A stretch of 28,208 bases of DNA from contig MU069541.1 in the NCBI GenBank assembly GCA_002284615.2, forward strand, positions 136,789-164,996, given 5' to 3'. Positions 8,812 to 18,220 of this stretch are shown in pieces. Under the pieces are notes generated by a model, which was not told the origin of the DNA, searched no databases, and saw nothing but the letters and a program-made list of their open reading frames with translations. The DNA is from Dunaliella salina (lineage: Eukaryota > Chlorophyta > Chlorophyceae > Chlamydomonadales > Dunaliellaceae). The position numbers were made by a program, and so were the translations under genes. Position 1 is the first letter of the stretch. The number at the start of each line of letters is the position of its first letter.

Positions 8812-8956
8812 GTCAACCATGTCTGGTATGATTACTGAGCGACATGATATTGCCAGCAGAATCATCCTGAAAGCAATCAGCAAAGGCCCTCTTGGGGCAG
8901 GCATTGCCACCATGGACATTGGTAGAGCAGACCAACTTGCACTGCAAGACCTACAG
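8812..8956 (+). pseudogene. Family H copy B, segment left of the LINE
   Basis: The plus strand encodes STMSGMITERHDIASR, then ILKAISKGPLGAGIATMDIG and RADQLALQDLQ, aligning residue by residue with copy A just after its CCHC knuckle. Everything upstream, including RNase H and the knuckle cysteines, is missing, so copy B is 5' truncated here. The reading stops at LALQDLQ, where LINE L2 begins on the opposite strand, and resumes with IPEHANNRTLPKYIF after it. Confidence 0.8.
8945..8956. repeat. Target-site duplication of LINE L2, left copy
   Basis: CAAGACCTACAG, repeated perfectly at 10826-10837 (and in the assembly duplicate at 12895-12906). Confidence 0.88.
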
Positions 8957-8991
8957 GGTTACAGGGTTACAGGAAAGGAAAAGGCCTTCAG

Positions 8992-9860
8992 TCAAAACGC
9001 ACGACTGCTAGCCTGTTCATAAAAAGTAACAATTTCATGGATAAAATATACAAGTTTATTATTACCTTGAAGAAGAAAATTACGAACATCTTGCCTCCTG
9101 GTTATTGAATAGAAAGGCATACTTAGCACGCAATGCAACGACATGGGGGTGAGTACAGTGAAAAATAACATGTTTTTCATCTCGAATACAATCTACATCC
9201 TGACACAAATCACAATGAGAGGAAGAACCCTGATTCCAAGTAGATGTTTCATACCAAAGAGTATGGACACGAAGCCTAAAGCGGGCAACATTGCGAAGAA
9301 CATCGTTGGGGAGGGCAAGGTAGAAATATTTAGGAGTTTGAAAAGGGGCCTGGGTGGCTACAATGTTGCGGATAGGCAGCGCACACCAATGATGATAGGT
9401 ACGGTGTTTGCTATTCCGTTGCCTAGGAGTGGGGCCGGAGAATTGAGTCCAAAAATGAAGCTGTCTGGATCTGAGGTCAACCACAAATTGTCGAAGGTAG
9501 ATTGGTTCACAATTCATTATGTTAAGCTTGAATTGACTAGCATGATGCAATCCATCCATGGCAATAATTATGTGTGAAGACCAGCAGTCACCAGAGGAAG
9601 AAGATAAACAGATATCCGCTTGTAAGACCTTTCTGACCGTGATGCTATTGCATTGTGTAAACGAGTTATACAGACGAATAGCTGCTCGGAACCAATTGAG
9701 TTGCAACGGTTCTAGCCCACACTCTCGCAGCACAGACCAAGAAGGAGTTGTGTCTCTGACACCCAGCCACCTTTTTAAGTGTCGCAATAAGCCATTTTTG
9801 TTATGGGTTATCCATTTCTTTACCTTGCTTAAGGAAGGGGGTTGCCCAAATCTGGCTTGC
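8992..9860 (-). pseudogene. LINE L2 C-terminal region with CCHC knuckle
   Basis: Continues from the polymerase after a frameshift near 9835, next to a run of five G. It contains RWLGVRDTTPSWSVLRECGL, then EPLQLNWFRAAIRLYNSF, YHHWCALPIR and RNVARFRLRVHTLWYETSTW. The knuckle is CDLC...DEKHVIFHC (C-x2-C-x10-H-x4-C), followed by LRAKYAFLF. A second shift near 9105 moves reading to RNFLLQGNNKLVYFIHEIVT and a stop at 8992, aligning with the end of L1. The knuckle is a common nucleic-acid-binding feature downstream of LINE reverse transcriptases. Confidence 0.85.
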
Positions 9861-10825
9861 ATACATACCAGCAGGAATGGAATAAGTCTTAAGTAACCAA
9901 ATGAGAGCATGAAATCGGTTGATCAGACCGTGCTCCTGAGCAAAGCGTTGTATTTTGAAAGTCCCATTCACAAAAGGCTGTAAGGCTGCATCTGTTGCTG
10001 TTGAAAGATGAAATTGCTTATCAATCACCATCCCCAGATATTTGAAATGGTCAGTGTAAGGTATGGGTGACCCATCATAGAAAAAAGTCGGCAGATTGTC
10101 AGACCTGGAATTTACACACATCACTTGGGATTTGTGCGTATTGACAACCAAAGATTTCCTCATGGCATAGTCTTTCAAGTTGTTCAGAAGTTTTTGTAAA
10201 CTTGGTTGCCTGTTTGCTGTAAAAGCCAGATCATCAGCAAAAAGTAAATGTGTCACAGTTAAATTTGGGATGGCTGTCAGAGCACCTTGTACAACCTCTG
10301 CAACAGTATCAATATCGTTGAGATAAATTGCGAAAAGAAGAGGTGATAGAGGACATCCTTGTTTAACCCCACACACTGGCTGAACACTAGCCATTTTGTC
10401 ACCATCAAGCAGAGTATATTCATCCATGTGATACAGATCCTGGAGAATAGCAATGAGTTGTTGAGGTAGTCGACAACGATAAAGATGTTTCCGCAGCTTT
10501 TCCCGAGGAACAGAGGCATAAGCTTGCTGAAAGTCAATAAATGCTGTAAACAACCTGGAGGTATTACTCCGAGTCTTTTGTGAGGCGTTTTTCAGGTGTC
10601 GTAGGATGAAGATTGCAACCAATCGGTTGAAGAGTACCTCTTCCTGGATAAAATCCAAATTGGGTATCAGGGATTTTCCTGTGGTGGATACACCAATCTT
10701 GAATAATGGATCTCAGGACATTGGTGTACAGCCGATAGATAGGAGCGCTCACAGCTATCATCCAATAATTAGTTGGAGAAACAACGGGGCCCTTTTTATG
10801 GATTGGGGCGAGTTTAGCTTCCTTC
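9801..10825 (-). pseudogene. LINE L2 reverse transcriptase domain
   Basis: Minus strand. The first frame (10825 to about 10640) starts WKEAKLAPIHKKG and contains NYWMIAV and DTQFGFYPGRGTLQP. A frameshift near 10630 leads to IFILRHLKNASQKTRSN. The catalytic blocks follow: AFIDFQQAYASV (motif A Asp), GVKQGCPLSPLLFAIYLND (motif B), THLLFADDLAF (motif C Asp-Asp), then FKYLGMVIDKQ and LLKTYSIPAGMYASQIW. All three catalytic aspartates are present; where many LINEs read AYDSV this has AYASV. Codons end at a stop beside 9801 because of a second frameshift near 9835. It would copy LINE RNA at a nicked target. The clade cannot be assigned from reading alone. Confidence 0.92.
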
Positions 10826-11037
10826 CAAGACCTACAGATCCCAGAACATGCTAATAATAGAACCCTCCCTAAGTATATTTTCCCACTCCGCTTTCCTGAT
10901 AAGGATAGGCTCACTTCCAGCCGGCCTGATGCTCTATTACTTGTTCCTCTGAAAAGAACGCCTAGGTCAAATCCCCAATTTCAATTGAGAAGTGCAGGGG
11001 GGCGCGGGGGAACAGGGAGGACTCAGCAGCAGCCACA
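10826..11037 (+). pseudogene. Family H copy B nuclease segment, first (duplicate) instance
   Basis: Encodes LQIPEHANNRTLPKYIF, DKDRLTSSRPDALLLVPLKR and RSAGGRGGTGR. It is the same as the start of 12895-13527 and is cut by the N at 11038. It is most likely a redundant contig end rather than a second gene copy. Confidence 0.75.
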
Positions 11038-11038
11038 N
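11038..11038. other. Single N at contig junction
   Basis: A lone ambiguous base exactly between two identical 2-kb stretches. The second copy has G at the equivalent position (13107). Confidence 0.95.
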
Positions 11039-12894
11039 CAGGAAAGGAAAAGGCCTTCAGTCAAAACGCACGACTGCTAGCCTGTTCATAAAAAGTAACA
11101 ATTTCATGGATAAAATATACAAGTTTATTATTACCTTGAAGAAGAAAATTACGAACATCTTGCCTCCTGGTTATTGAATAGAAAGGCATACTTAGCACGC
11201 AATGCAACGACATGGGGGTGAGTACAGTGAAAAATAACATGTTTTTCATCTCGAATACAATCTACATCCTGACACAAATCACAATGAGAGGAAGAACCCT
11301 GATTCCAAGTAGATGTTTCATACCAAAGAGTATGGACACGAAGCCTAAAGCGGGCAACATTGCGAAGAACATCGTTGGGGAGGGCAAGGTAGAAATATTT
11401 AGGAGTTTGAAAAGGGGCCTGGGTGGCTACAATGTTGCGGATAGGCAGCGCACACCAATGATGATAGGTACGGTGTTTGCTATTCCGTTGCCTAGGAGTG
11501 GGGCCGGAGAATTGAGTCCAAAAATGAAGCTGTCTGGATCTGAGGTCAACCACAAATTGTCGAAGGTAGATTGGTTCACAATTCATTATGTTAAGCTTGA
11601 ATTGACTAGCATGATGCAATCCATCCATGGCAATAATTATGTGTGAAGACCAGCAGTCACCAGAGGAAGAAGATAAACAGATATCCGCTTGTAAGACCTT
11701 TCTGACCGTGATGCTATTGCATTGTGTAAACGAGTTATACAGACGAATAGCTGCTCGGAACCAATTGAGTTGCAACGGTTCTAGCCCACACTCTCGCAGC
11801 ACAGACCAAGAAGGAGTTGTGTCTCTGACACCCAGCCACCTTTTTAAGTGTCGCAATAAGCCATTTTTGTTATGGGTTATCCATTTCTTTACCTTGCTTA
11901 AGGAAGGGGGTTGCCCAAATCTGGCTTGCATACATACCAGCAGGAATGGAATAAGTCTTAAGTAACCAAATGAGAGCATGAAATCGGTTGATCAGACCGT
12001 GCTCCTGAGCAAAGCGTTGTATTTTGAAAGTCCCATTCACAAAAGGCTGTAAGGCTGCATCTGTTGCTGTTGAAAGATGAAATTGCTTATCAATCACCAT
12101 CCCCAGATATTTGAAATGGTCAGTGTAAGGTATGGGTGACCCATCATAGAAAAAAGTCGGCAGATTGTCAGACCTGGAATTTACACACATCACTTGGGAT
12201 TTGTGCGTATTGACAACCAAAGATTTCCTCATGGCATAGTCTTTCAAGTTGTTCAGAAGTTTTTGTAAACTTGGTTGCCTGTTTGCTGTAAAAGCCAGAT
12301 CATCAGCAAAAAGTAAATGTGTCACAGTTAAATTTGGGATGGCTGTCAGAGCACCTTGTACAACCTCTGCAACAGTATCAATATCGTTGAGATAAATTGC
12401 GAAAAGAAGAGGTGATAGAGGACATCCTTGTTTAACCCCACACACTGGCTGAACACTAGCCATTTTGTCACCATCAAGCAGAGTATATTCATCCATGTGA
12501 TACAGATCCTGGAGAATAGCAATGAGTTGTTGAGGTAGTCGACAACGATAAAGATGTTTCCGCAGCTTTTCCCGAGGAACAGAGGCATAAGCTTGCTGAA
12601 AGTCAATAAATGCTGTAAACAACCTGGAGGTATTACTCCGAGTCTTTTGTGAGGCGTTTTTCAGGTGTCGTAGGATGAAGATTGCAACCAATCGGTTGAA
12701 GAGTACCTCTTCCTGGATAAAATCCAAATTGGGTATCAGGGATTTTCCTGTGGTGGATACACCAATCTTGAATAATGGATCTCAGGACATTGGTGTACAG
12801 CCGATAGATAGGAGCGCTCACAGCTATCATCCAATAATTAGTTGGAGAAACAACGGGGCCCTTTTTATGGATTGGGGCGAGTTTAGCTTCCTTC
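11039..12894 (-). mobile_element. LINE L2, second (duplicate) instance
   Basis: Same sequence as 8970-10825, carrying the same frameshifts and reverse transcriptase motifs. It lacks the last 13 bp of the LINE tail because the duplicate begins within it. It should not be counted as an independent insertion unless long reads confirm the duplication. Confidence 0.85.
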
Positions 12895-13527
12895 CAAGAC
12901 CTACAGATCCCAGAACATGCTAATAATAGAACCCTCCCTAAGTATATTTTCCCACTCCGCTTTCCTGATAAGGATAGGCTCACTTCCAGCCGGCCTGATG
13001 CTCTATTACTTGTTCCTCTGAAAAGAACGCCTAGGTCAAATCCCCAATTTCAATTGAGAAGTGCAGGGGGGCGCGGGGGAACAGGGAGGACTCAGCAGCA
13101 GCCACAGCCACTCCACCCACATTCAAGGCCCGTGGACCCCAGCCAGCTCCTCCCAGGTCAGAGACACATCCACCTTGTAGAAGTCAAATACTGTGAGGTC
13201 ACCCGGCCCTACAGCCAGCTTCACGCCTCCAAGCAGCAGCACCGCGATCTTTGCCGTCATGTTTCTAGGGCCTCAGCTCAAGTCACCCTCCATACTATCC
13301 TGTTAGACGTGGGAGGAGTCATCTACACCCCGCACACTTTAGAGCCTCTTAAGGAGCTTGGTCTTGACACCTATAAGGCCATCAAGCTTGTTAGGAAGCT
13401 TCATGCTCATTCCGCCTTGTATGCTTACAAACTTACCAGCACCAGACGCGCACTTGAGAAAACCTTTTTCAACTCTCAGCAAGGCCAGGCACGGGGTACT
13501 GCTAGTAACTCACCTGATCCCCACTGA
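12895..13527 (+). pseudogene. Family H copy B, nuclease-like C-terminal domain
   Basis: The best preserved nuclease part in the window: one open frame from the target-site duplication to a stop at 13525-13527. In order: LQIPEHANNRTLPKYIF, TSSRPDALLLVPLKR, a Gln/Pro/His-rich spacer, RHIHLVEVKYCEVTRP, HASKQQHRDLCRHVSR, VTLHTILLDVGGVIYTPHTL, EPLKELGLDTYKAIKLVRKL, HAHSALYAYKL and TRRALEKTFF, ending NSPDPH. RPD plus VEVK fits a PD-(D/E)XK core with about 65 residues between. It lacks its own start because copy B is truncated at 8812 and interrupted by L2. A 3' flank shared with copies A and C (CACTGCCTGCGTAGTTTTTCTT) follows to about 13650. Confidence 0.78.
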
Positions 13528-13665
13528 TTTCTTTCTTCTACTTTCTCATGGTGGAGCGGATACACGGTGCCTTGGCCCTAGGTATCCCCTTCTATTTAAT
13601 TGATGCGGGGAGTGTTTTCACTGCCTGCGTAGTTTTTCTTTTCTTTTTGGCGAAGCCCCTATTCA

Positions 13666-13692
13666 GAGGCGACGCCCGAAGGGCGTTGCCTC
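13666..13692. repeat. GC-rich hairpin
   Basis: GAGGCGACGCCC, loop GAA, GGGCGTTGCCTC: a 12-bp stem with one mismatch that would be a G-U pair in RNA. Flanking CCCCT and AGGGG allow it to extend. It begins just after the 3' flank of family H copy B. Confidence 0.85.
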
Positions 13693-14310
13693 AGGGGGCA
13701 AGCCCTATGGTTTACGAGTTTCACACCTCTGCTCACAGCAGGCCACTGTGGCCCACTCACTGCACCTCAGGCCCTGAGATTTGGTATGCCCTAATAAAAA
13801 AACTCGTTAGGAGGCCTTGCAGAGTGTGGAAGGCTCATGTGCACGCTCCACGGAGCAATGCCCCAAAGTTCATAAAAAAGTGCGGGTCACCCTCAGCGGT
13901 TCCGTGGAGCTGAGATTGTCGATAATAAAAATCATACTAATAATTCTGCAAGTTCACTTGGGAACGGGTTGCGCTAGCTGGCCCAAACGAGGGTTTGACC
14001 AGGCTCCAGAGCGTCGTCCAGGGCACCTCGTCAGCTCCTCTCCCCTCCGTTGGCGTTGATGCCACAACGCTGCTGCACCAGTAAGAGCGCTCATCCAGAG
14101 GAGGCCAGAAAAAAAGTTCGTGGTGACCCGCGGTTGCGTGCTGTGCTGTGTCTCAACAGCTTTAATGAAGGGGTCTTCGTCTTTGGCGGGATGTAGAATT
14201 AAAAATGACAGTCGCACTCTTTAATGTGCTTTGAGTTTCTCCCTAAATAGCTGGACGATTTGCTGACAATGAGTTGTGGTCAACGGAAAGCCAAATGCAC
14301 GGAGGTGGGC
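13693..14310. other. No recognisable gene
   Basis: Short open frames only. A stretch near 13978-14010 (TGGCCCAAACGAGGGTTTGACCAGG) resembles, in reverse complement, short stretches near 14615-14645 and 27648-27690, so a small dispersed repeat may be present. Confidence 0.4.
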
Positions 14311-14317
14311 TGCAGCT

Positions 14318-14482
14318 GTACACACCCACACCCACACCCACACCCACCCACACCCACACCCACACACACATGCACACCCACCCACCCACCCACACACACA
14401 CACACACACACAAACACAAACACACACACACACACACGCACCCATGCACGCCTGCATGCACATACACACATGCACACACAAT
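14318..14482. repeat. Compound CACCCA / CA microsatellite
   Basis: Mixed tandem CACCCA, CACC and CA repeats with ATGCA interruptions. Open frames over it on both strands (His/Pro/Thr or Cys/Val runs) are by-products. Confidence 0.95.
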
Positions 14483-14737
14483 CAAGCATGCACAAATGCT
14501 CGCGTGGGCTTCGCCAATTTTCCGCGTTGCTTGCAACGCCCACCCCTTGCCTAACCGGCCTCATGTTAGGCACCCTGGTCGTAAGGCGAGGAAGGCATTT
14601 GGCAAGGAGGAGGTCCCCGGATCGAGTCCTTGTTTGGCCAGGGCGGAATTTGGTACCTTCTCCTTAATGCACGCAGCCTAAGGGCAAGCGTAAATCTTTC
14701 TTTCCTTTCTTTCAGTCCGTTTTAAAAGGTCTGCTGG

Positions 14738-15180
14738 CCCAACATGCCCTATCCCAGGCTGCCATCAATTGGACAGCGCACTCCACATGCTCTCAGGCTG
14801 CCAGAACCATATCATCTCCAACGTGAATATTGAAAGACATAACATTGCAGGCACTCCACAGGGGTTTTTGGGAGCAGGCCTGGTATACACATAAAAAGCG
14901 ATTTCAAACTTGCACAACACGACCTCCAACTCCCTACACATGCCTCAAACAAAAATGTATCCAAGTAATGTTTCCCACGTAACTTACCATAAAGGAAAAG
15001 ACCCAAGTCGACCAGATGCTACTTTGATCACCCCTTATTATGCCAAGCCTACTCCCAACAGTGTTTCTCCTATCCATTCACATCACAGCTTGCGCACATC
15101 GAGGACCACAAGACCTAGCAACCCCTTGAGGCAACCCCATGAACTTCATGAGAACGAACGCCATATGCACCTTGTAACGA
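14738..15180 (+). pseudogene. Family H fragment F (CCHC knuckle to nuclease domain)
   Basis: From about 14745 the plus strand reads CPIPGCHQLDSALHMLSGCQ, a complete CCHC knuckle (C-x4-C-x7-H-x4-C), then NVNIERHNIAG. Frameshifts and stops follow, with AQHDLQLPTHASN near 14915, then DPSRPDATLITPYYAKP and ERHMHLV near 15165. Similarity ends just before the expected E-x-K motif. It shows the intact zinc ligands missing in copy A and the RPD motif, so it helps define the family. It belongs to a different subfamily from A and B. At least two frameshifts and one stop make it a pseudogene. Confidence 0.72.
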
Positions 15181-15412
15181 CCAATTTTATGATGAATTAG
15201 CAGCTGCTGTGACGTGACGCAGGCTGGCGCAATACGGAAGTTAACTCTCTAATTTCGGTTCTTGGATTCTGGGTTTGGGGTTGCTGTGCACTTACAGGTA
15301 GCTGACATATTTACCAGAGCCTTGTTATACTGACAGAGGCGAAGGGAGGCAGAGAGAGACAGCTTAGTTCTCCAAAGATTTCCCCGGGTTAACAACATTG
15401 TTCAACGACTGA

Positions 15413-15413
<1 letters not shown>
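15181..15413. other. No recognisable gene
   Basis: Unique-looking sequence between fragment F and the CA repeat, with no feature found. Confidence 0.4.

Positions 15414-15468
<55 letters not shown>
15414..15468. repeat. (CA)n microsatellite ending at an assembly gap
   Basis: Pure CA repeat running straight into N. The repeat probably stopped contig extension. Confidence 0.97.
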
Positions 15469-16197
15469 NNNNNNNNNNNNNNNNNNNNNNNNNNNNNNNN
15501 NNNNNNNNNNNNNNNNNNNNNNNNNNNNNNNNNNNNNNNNNNNNNNNNNNNNNNNNNNNNNNNNNNNNNNNNNNNNNNNNNNNNNNNNNNNNNNNNNNNN
15601 NNNNNNNNNNNNNNNNNNNNNNNNNNNNNNNNNNNNNNNNNNNNNNNNNNNNNNNNNNNNNNNNNNNNNNNNNNNNNNNNNNNNNNNNNNNNNNNNNNNN
15701 NNNNNNNNNNNNNNNNNNNNNNNNNNNNNNNNNNNNNNNNNNNNNNNNNNNNNNNNNNNNNNNNNNNNNNNNNNNNNNNNNNNNNNNNNNNNNNNNNNNN
15801 NNNNNNNNNNNNNNNNNNNNNNNNNNNNNNNNNNNNNNNNNNNNNNNNNNNNNNNNNNNNNNNNNNNNNNNNNNNNNNNNNNNNNNNNNNNNNNNNNNNN
15901 NNNNNNNNNNNNNNNNNNNNNNNNNNNNNNNNNNNNNNNNNNNNNNNNNNNNNNNNNNNNNNNNNNNNNNNNNNNNNNNNNNNNNNNNNNNNNNNNNNNN
16001 NNNNNNNNNNNNNNNNNNNNNNNNNNNNNNNNNNNNNNNNNNNNNNNNNNNNNNNNNNNNNNNNNNNNNNNNNNNNNNNNNNNNNNNNNNNNNNNNNNNN
16101 NNNNNNNNNNNNNNNNNNNNNNNNNNNNNNNNNNNNNNNNNNNNNNNNNNNNNNNNNNNNNNNNNNNNNNNNNNNNNNNNNNNNNNNNNNNNNNNNN
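15469..16197. other. Assembly gap (729 N)
   Basis: No sequence. The right side opens inside family H copy D, so the missing part probably holds its 5' portion. Confidence 0.99.
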
Positions 16198-16198
16198 T

Positions 16199-16504
16199 GA
16201 AGACACAAGGCCAGAGCATCAGTTGAACGCGGCAAAGCAGCAGCATGCAGACCTTTGTAAACTTATTAACGCTAAAGCTGTTACAATTCACCCTATTCTC
16301 CTGGGTGTAGGTGGAACTATTTACACTGAGCGTACCCTGAAGCAATTCAAACAACTAGGATTAGATCATCAGCGTGCCAAGAAGCTTGCTCAACAACTTC
16401 ATGCCCATTCTGTTCAATATGCCCACAAACTAGTCACCATCCGCCGCGCTATTGAAAACAAGAATATTTTCCCACAGCCAGGCTCTAGAGCCAGGTGCTT
16501 CTAG
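16199..16504 (+). pseudogene. Family H copy D, C-terminal end
   Basis: Emerging from the gap, the frame reads EDTRPEHQLNAAKQQHADLC, then KAVTIHPILLGVGGTIY, TLKQFKQLGLDHQRAKKL, HAHSVQYAHKL and TIRRAIENKN. The end (FPQPGSRARCF, stop) is a frameshifted form of the usual family ending. It belongs to a subfamily distinct from copies A and B. The E-x-K motif would lie inside the gap. The 3' flank (CTTGTGGTGGAGGGGGC... to about 16670) matches fragment E. Confidence 0.75.
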
Positions 16505-16784
16505 TAACCCTCCAGATCCACATTAGCATTCTCCTATTCATACCTTGTGGTGGAGGGGGCACAAGGCTCTTTTTCGAGCCAATGTGTCTCCTTAACTGAT
16601 GTAGGGAGAAATTCTCTGCCTACGAAGTTTTTCTTTTCTCCTCTTTTCTTTTTCTTTCCATTAGTGATGTGAAAGTTTTTGCTGGGCATCTTTGGCGTGC
16701 AATCAGGAGAAAACAGTTCATGTGCAACCAGGAACAAGCCAACAGCCGGCGCCGGCTTTCAGTTACTGGCTTTCAGTACTACTC
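16505..16784. other. Family H 3' flank, then unassigned sequence
   Basis: The first ~165 bp match the 3' flank of fragment E (8575-8710). The remainder to 16784 has no recognised content. Confidence 0.5.
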
Positions 16785-16866
16785 GAGTAAGCAGGGCAGG
16801 CCTTGCCTCCATGGATATTGGCAGAGCAGACTGTCTTGCTTTACAGGATCTCCGGATTCCTGAGCA
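16785..16866 (+). pseudogene. Family H copy C, left segment (empty LINE site)
   Basis: The plus strand reads RAGLASMDIGRADCLALQDL and continues uninterrupted into RIPEHSR. At the point where L1 and L2 insert in copies A and B, this copy is unoccupied, giving the uninterrupted reference. The target differs somewhat (TTTACAGGATCTCCGG). Similarity stops about seven codons later at an unrelated insertion. Confidence 0.68.
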
Positions 16867-17607
16867 CTCGAGAAATTTGTTGTCTACTGAATCTAATCTG
16901 AATCAGAAGGGAACCGCTCTGAATCAGCCTAATTAGCGGTACTGATTTCACAACTCGAGATTCTTGCTTGGCCTTTCACAACTCGAGATTCTTGCTTGGC
17001 CTTGTTGGAACAGAGACTTGCACTTTCTGCACTTTCTCCCACTGTGTCCTTTGCAGTTGAATCAGAACCAATGCAGATTGAAAGGGCAATGCGGCAGGGC
17101 TGGGGTTGCACGCTACGGCAGTAGCCAGGCTACGCTACGGCAGTGGCACTTTTTCAACAATACACAACTTTTGTGCGTTAAAGGCAAGTCCATCCCTAAT
17201 CTCATGGTCATTGCATCTGCAACCTCCGCTATTAGTCTAAACTTTATGAAAGAGTGAGAAGGCCATTGCATACTACGGAGGCTGGCTACGGCTACGCTAA
17301 GCTATGGTTTTGCCACAGTAGCTCAGTAGCGTGCAACCTTGTTCAGGGCAGCACCACTAGGCTATCCCCACTGCATGAACTTGTTTTGCTAAACAAGCGA
17401 CTTGGAGGATACAGCCACTGAATCAGATCCGAACCAGAACTGAATACTAATTTCCACACAGGTCTTGAATCAGTTCCTCTTGGATCAGGACAATGAAGAT
17501 CTGAATGAGTACGTCAAGATTCTGAATAAGAGCCAGATCAGACCTGGGTACTGATTAAGAAGCCAATCAGGCCAATCAGTAGTTCAAATTCAACAACAAC
17601 TTTCCGA
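16867..17607. mobile_element. Unclassified ~740-bp insertion in family H copy C
   Basis: Copy C reading breaks after IPEHSR and resumes at TLPTYIFPRCF, about 740 bp later, whereas copies A and B have only a few codons between. The inserted DNA has many TGAATCAG-like motifs, GCTACG-rich patches (17110-17330) and one 28-bp exact tandem duplication. I found no clear terminal repeat or target-site duplication, so its class is unknown. Confidence 0.45.
16946..17001. repeat. 28-bp exact tandem duplication
   Basis: Two adjacent identical units starting TTTCACAACTCGAG, with a period of 28 bp. Confidence 0.95.
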
Positions 17608-18220
17608 CGAACCCTCCCTACATATATTTTCCCTCGATGTTTCCCTGACAAAGAAAGGCTCACTTCCAGCTGCCCTGATGCAATGTTAGTTGTCCCCATG
17701 AAAAGAGTGCCAAGGACCAACTCCCCGTATCCATTGAGAAGTGCAGGGGGCGCGGGGGAAACAGGGAGCACTCAGCGCCAGCCGCGGCCACTCCACCTAC
17801 TTCCAAAGTCCGTCAACCTAGTCAGGTCCTCCCAGAACAGAGGCACATCCATCTCGTGGAAGTCAATACTGTGAAGACACCCAGCCCAAGAATCAGCTTG
17901 AGGCCTCTGAGCAGTAGCACCGCACTTTGTGTGGCCATCTTTCAAGGGCCTCTGCTCAAGTCACCCTCTGCACTATTCTGTTAGGTGTGGGTGGAGTCAT
18001 CTACAGTTTGTGTCGCCATCTTAACAAGGGCCTCTGTTAAAGTCACCTTCTGCTAGTAACCCTCCTGATCCTCACTGACTTCTCTATTCAGTTCCTCTTG
18101 GTGAAGGGGATACACGGTGCCTTGGCCCTAGGCACCGTGCCCTATCCTGCTCTCCAATCAAGATTGATTTGGCGAGCACTTTTACCGCCTGCGTAGTCTT
18201 CCTTTTCTTCTCTTTTGAAT
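17608..18220 (+). pseudogene. Family H copy C, decayed nuclease-like domain and 3' flank
   Basis: Starts TLPTYIFPRCFPDKERLTSS, then CPDAMLVVPMKRVPRTN (RPD has become CPD), and a spacer similar to copy B. After frameshifts it keeps only nucleotide similarity to the HLVEVKY region (near 17850) and the GVGGVIY region (near 17985), followed by a duplicated patch. From about 18053 (CTAGTAACCCTCCTGATCC) it matches the family 3' flank including CTGCCTGCGTAG. It is the most degraded copy. Confidence 0.72.

Larger units (their letters stand above)
8957..10825 (-). mobile_element. LINE L2, 5'-truncated, inserted antisense into family H copy B
   Basis: A 1,869-bp non-LTR element read on the minus strand. 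It starts at the beginning of the reverse transcriptase (no upstream endonuclease) and ends in short repeats of CTGTAACC just before the target. The perfect 12-bp duplication CAAGACCTACAG flanks it. In LINE orientation the 3' junction is GGGAT | CTGTAGGTC, the same nucleotide position as L1 (GGGAT | TTGTAGGTC). Coding capacity is described in the two entries below. Confidence 0.9.
8970..11037. repeat. Tandem duplication, copy 1 (probable assembly artefact)
   Basis: 2,068 bp that recur at an offset of exactly 2,069 (11039-13106). All seven compared open frames, on both strands, have identical translations in the two copies. The unit boundaries are not biological: the left edge lies inside the LINE tail and the right edge inside the nuclease domain. 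The single N at 11038 sits exactly at the junction. Confidence 0.93.

Noticed and set aside
9143..9896. Plus-strand ORFs of 144 and 112 codons (repeated at 11212-11965)
   Set aside because: They are antisense to the reverse transcriptase C-terminus, which has clear family motifs on the minus strand.
11039..12894. Third independent LINE insertion
   Set aside because: Apparently identical to L2 including frameshifts, and joined by a single N, so it is treated as a duplicate contig end.
14560..14660. tRNA gene around GGATCGAGTCC
   Set aside because: A T-loop-like core is present and CCCTGG pairs with CCAGGG, but no T stem, D arm or anticodon arm can be drawn.
14221..14681. ORFs rich in His/Thr/Pro or Cys/Val on both strands
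   Set aside because: By-products of the CA/CACCCA microsatellite.
15364..16354. Very long minus-strand ORFs of about 280-320 codons
   Set aside because: They consist of Cys-Val repeats from the CA tract plus the N gap, so their length is artificial.
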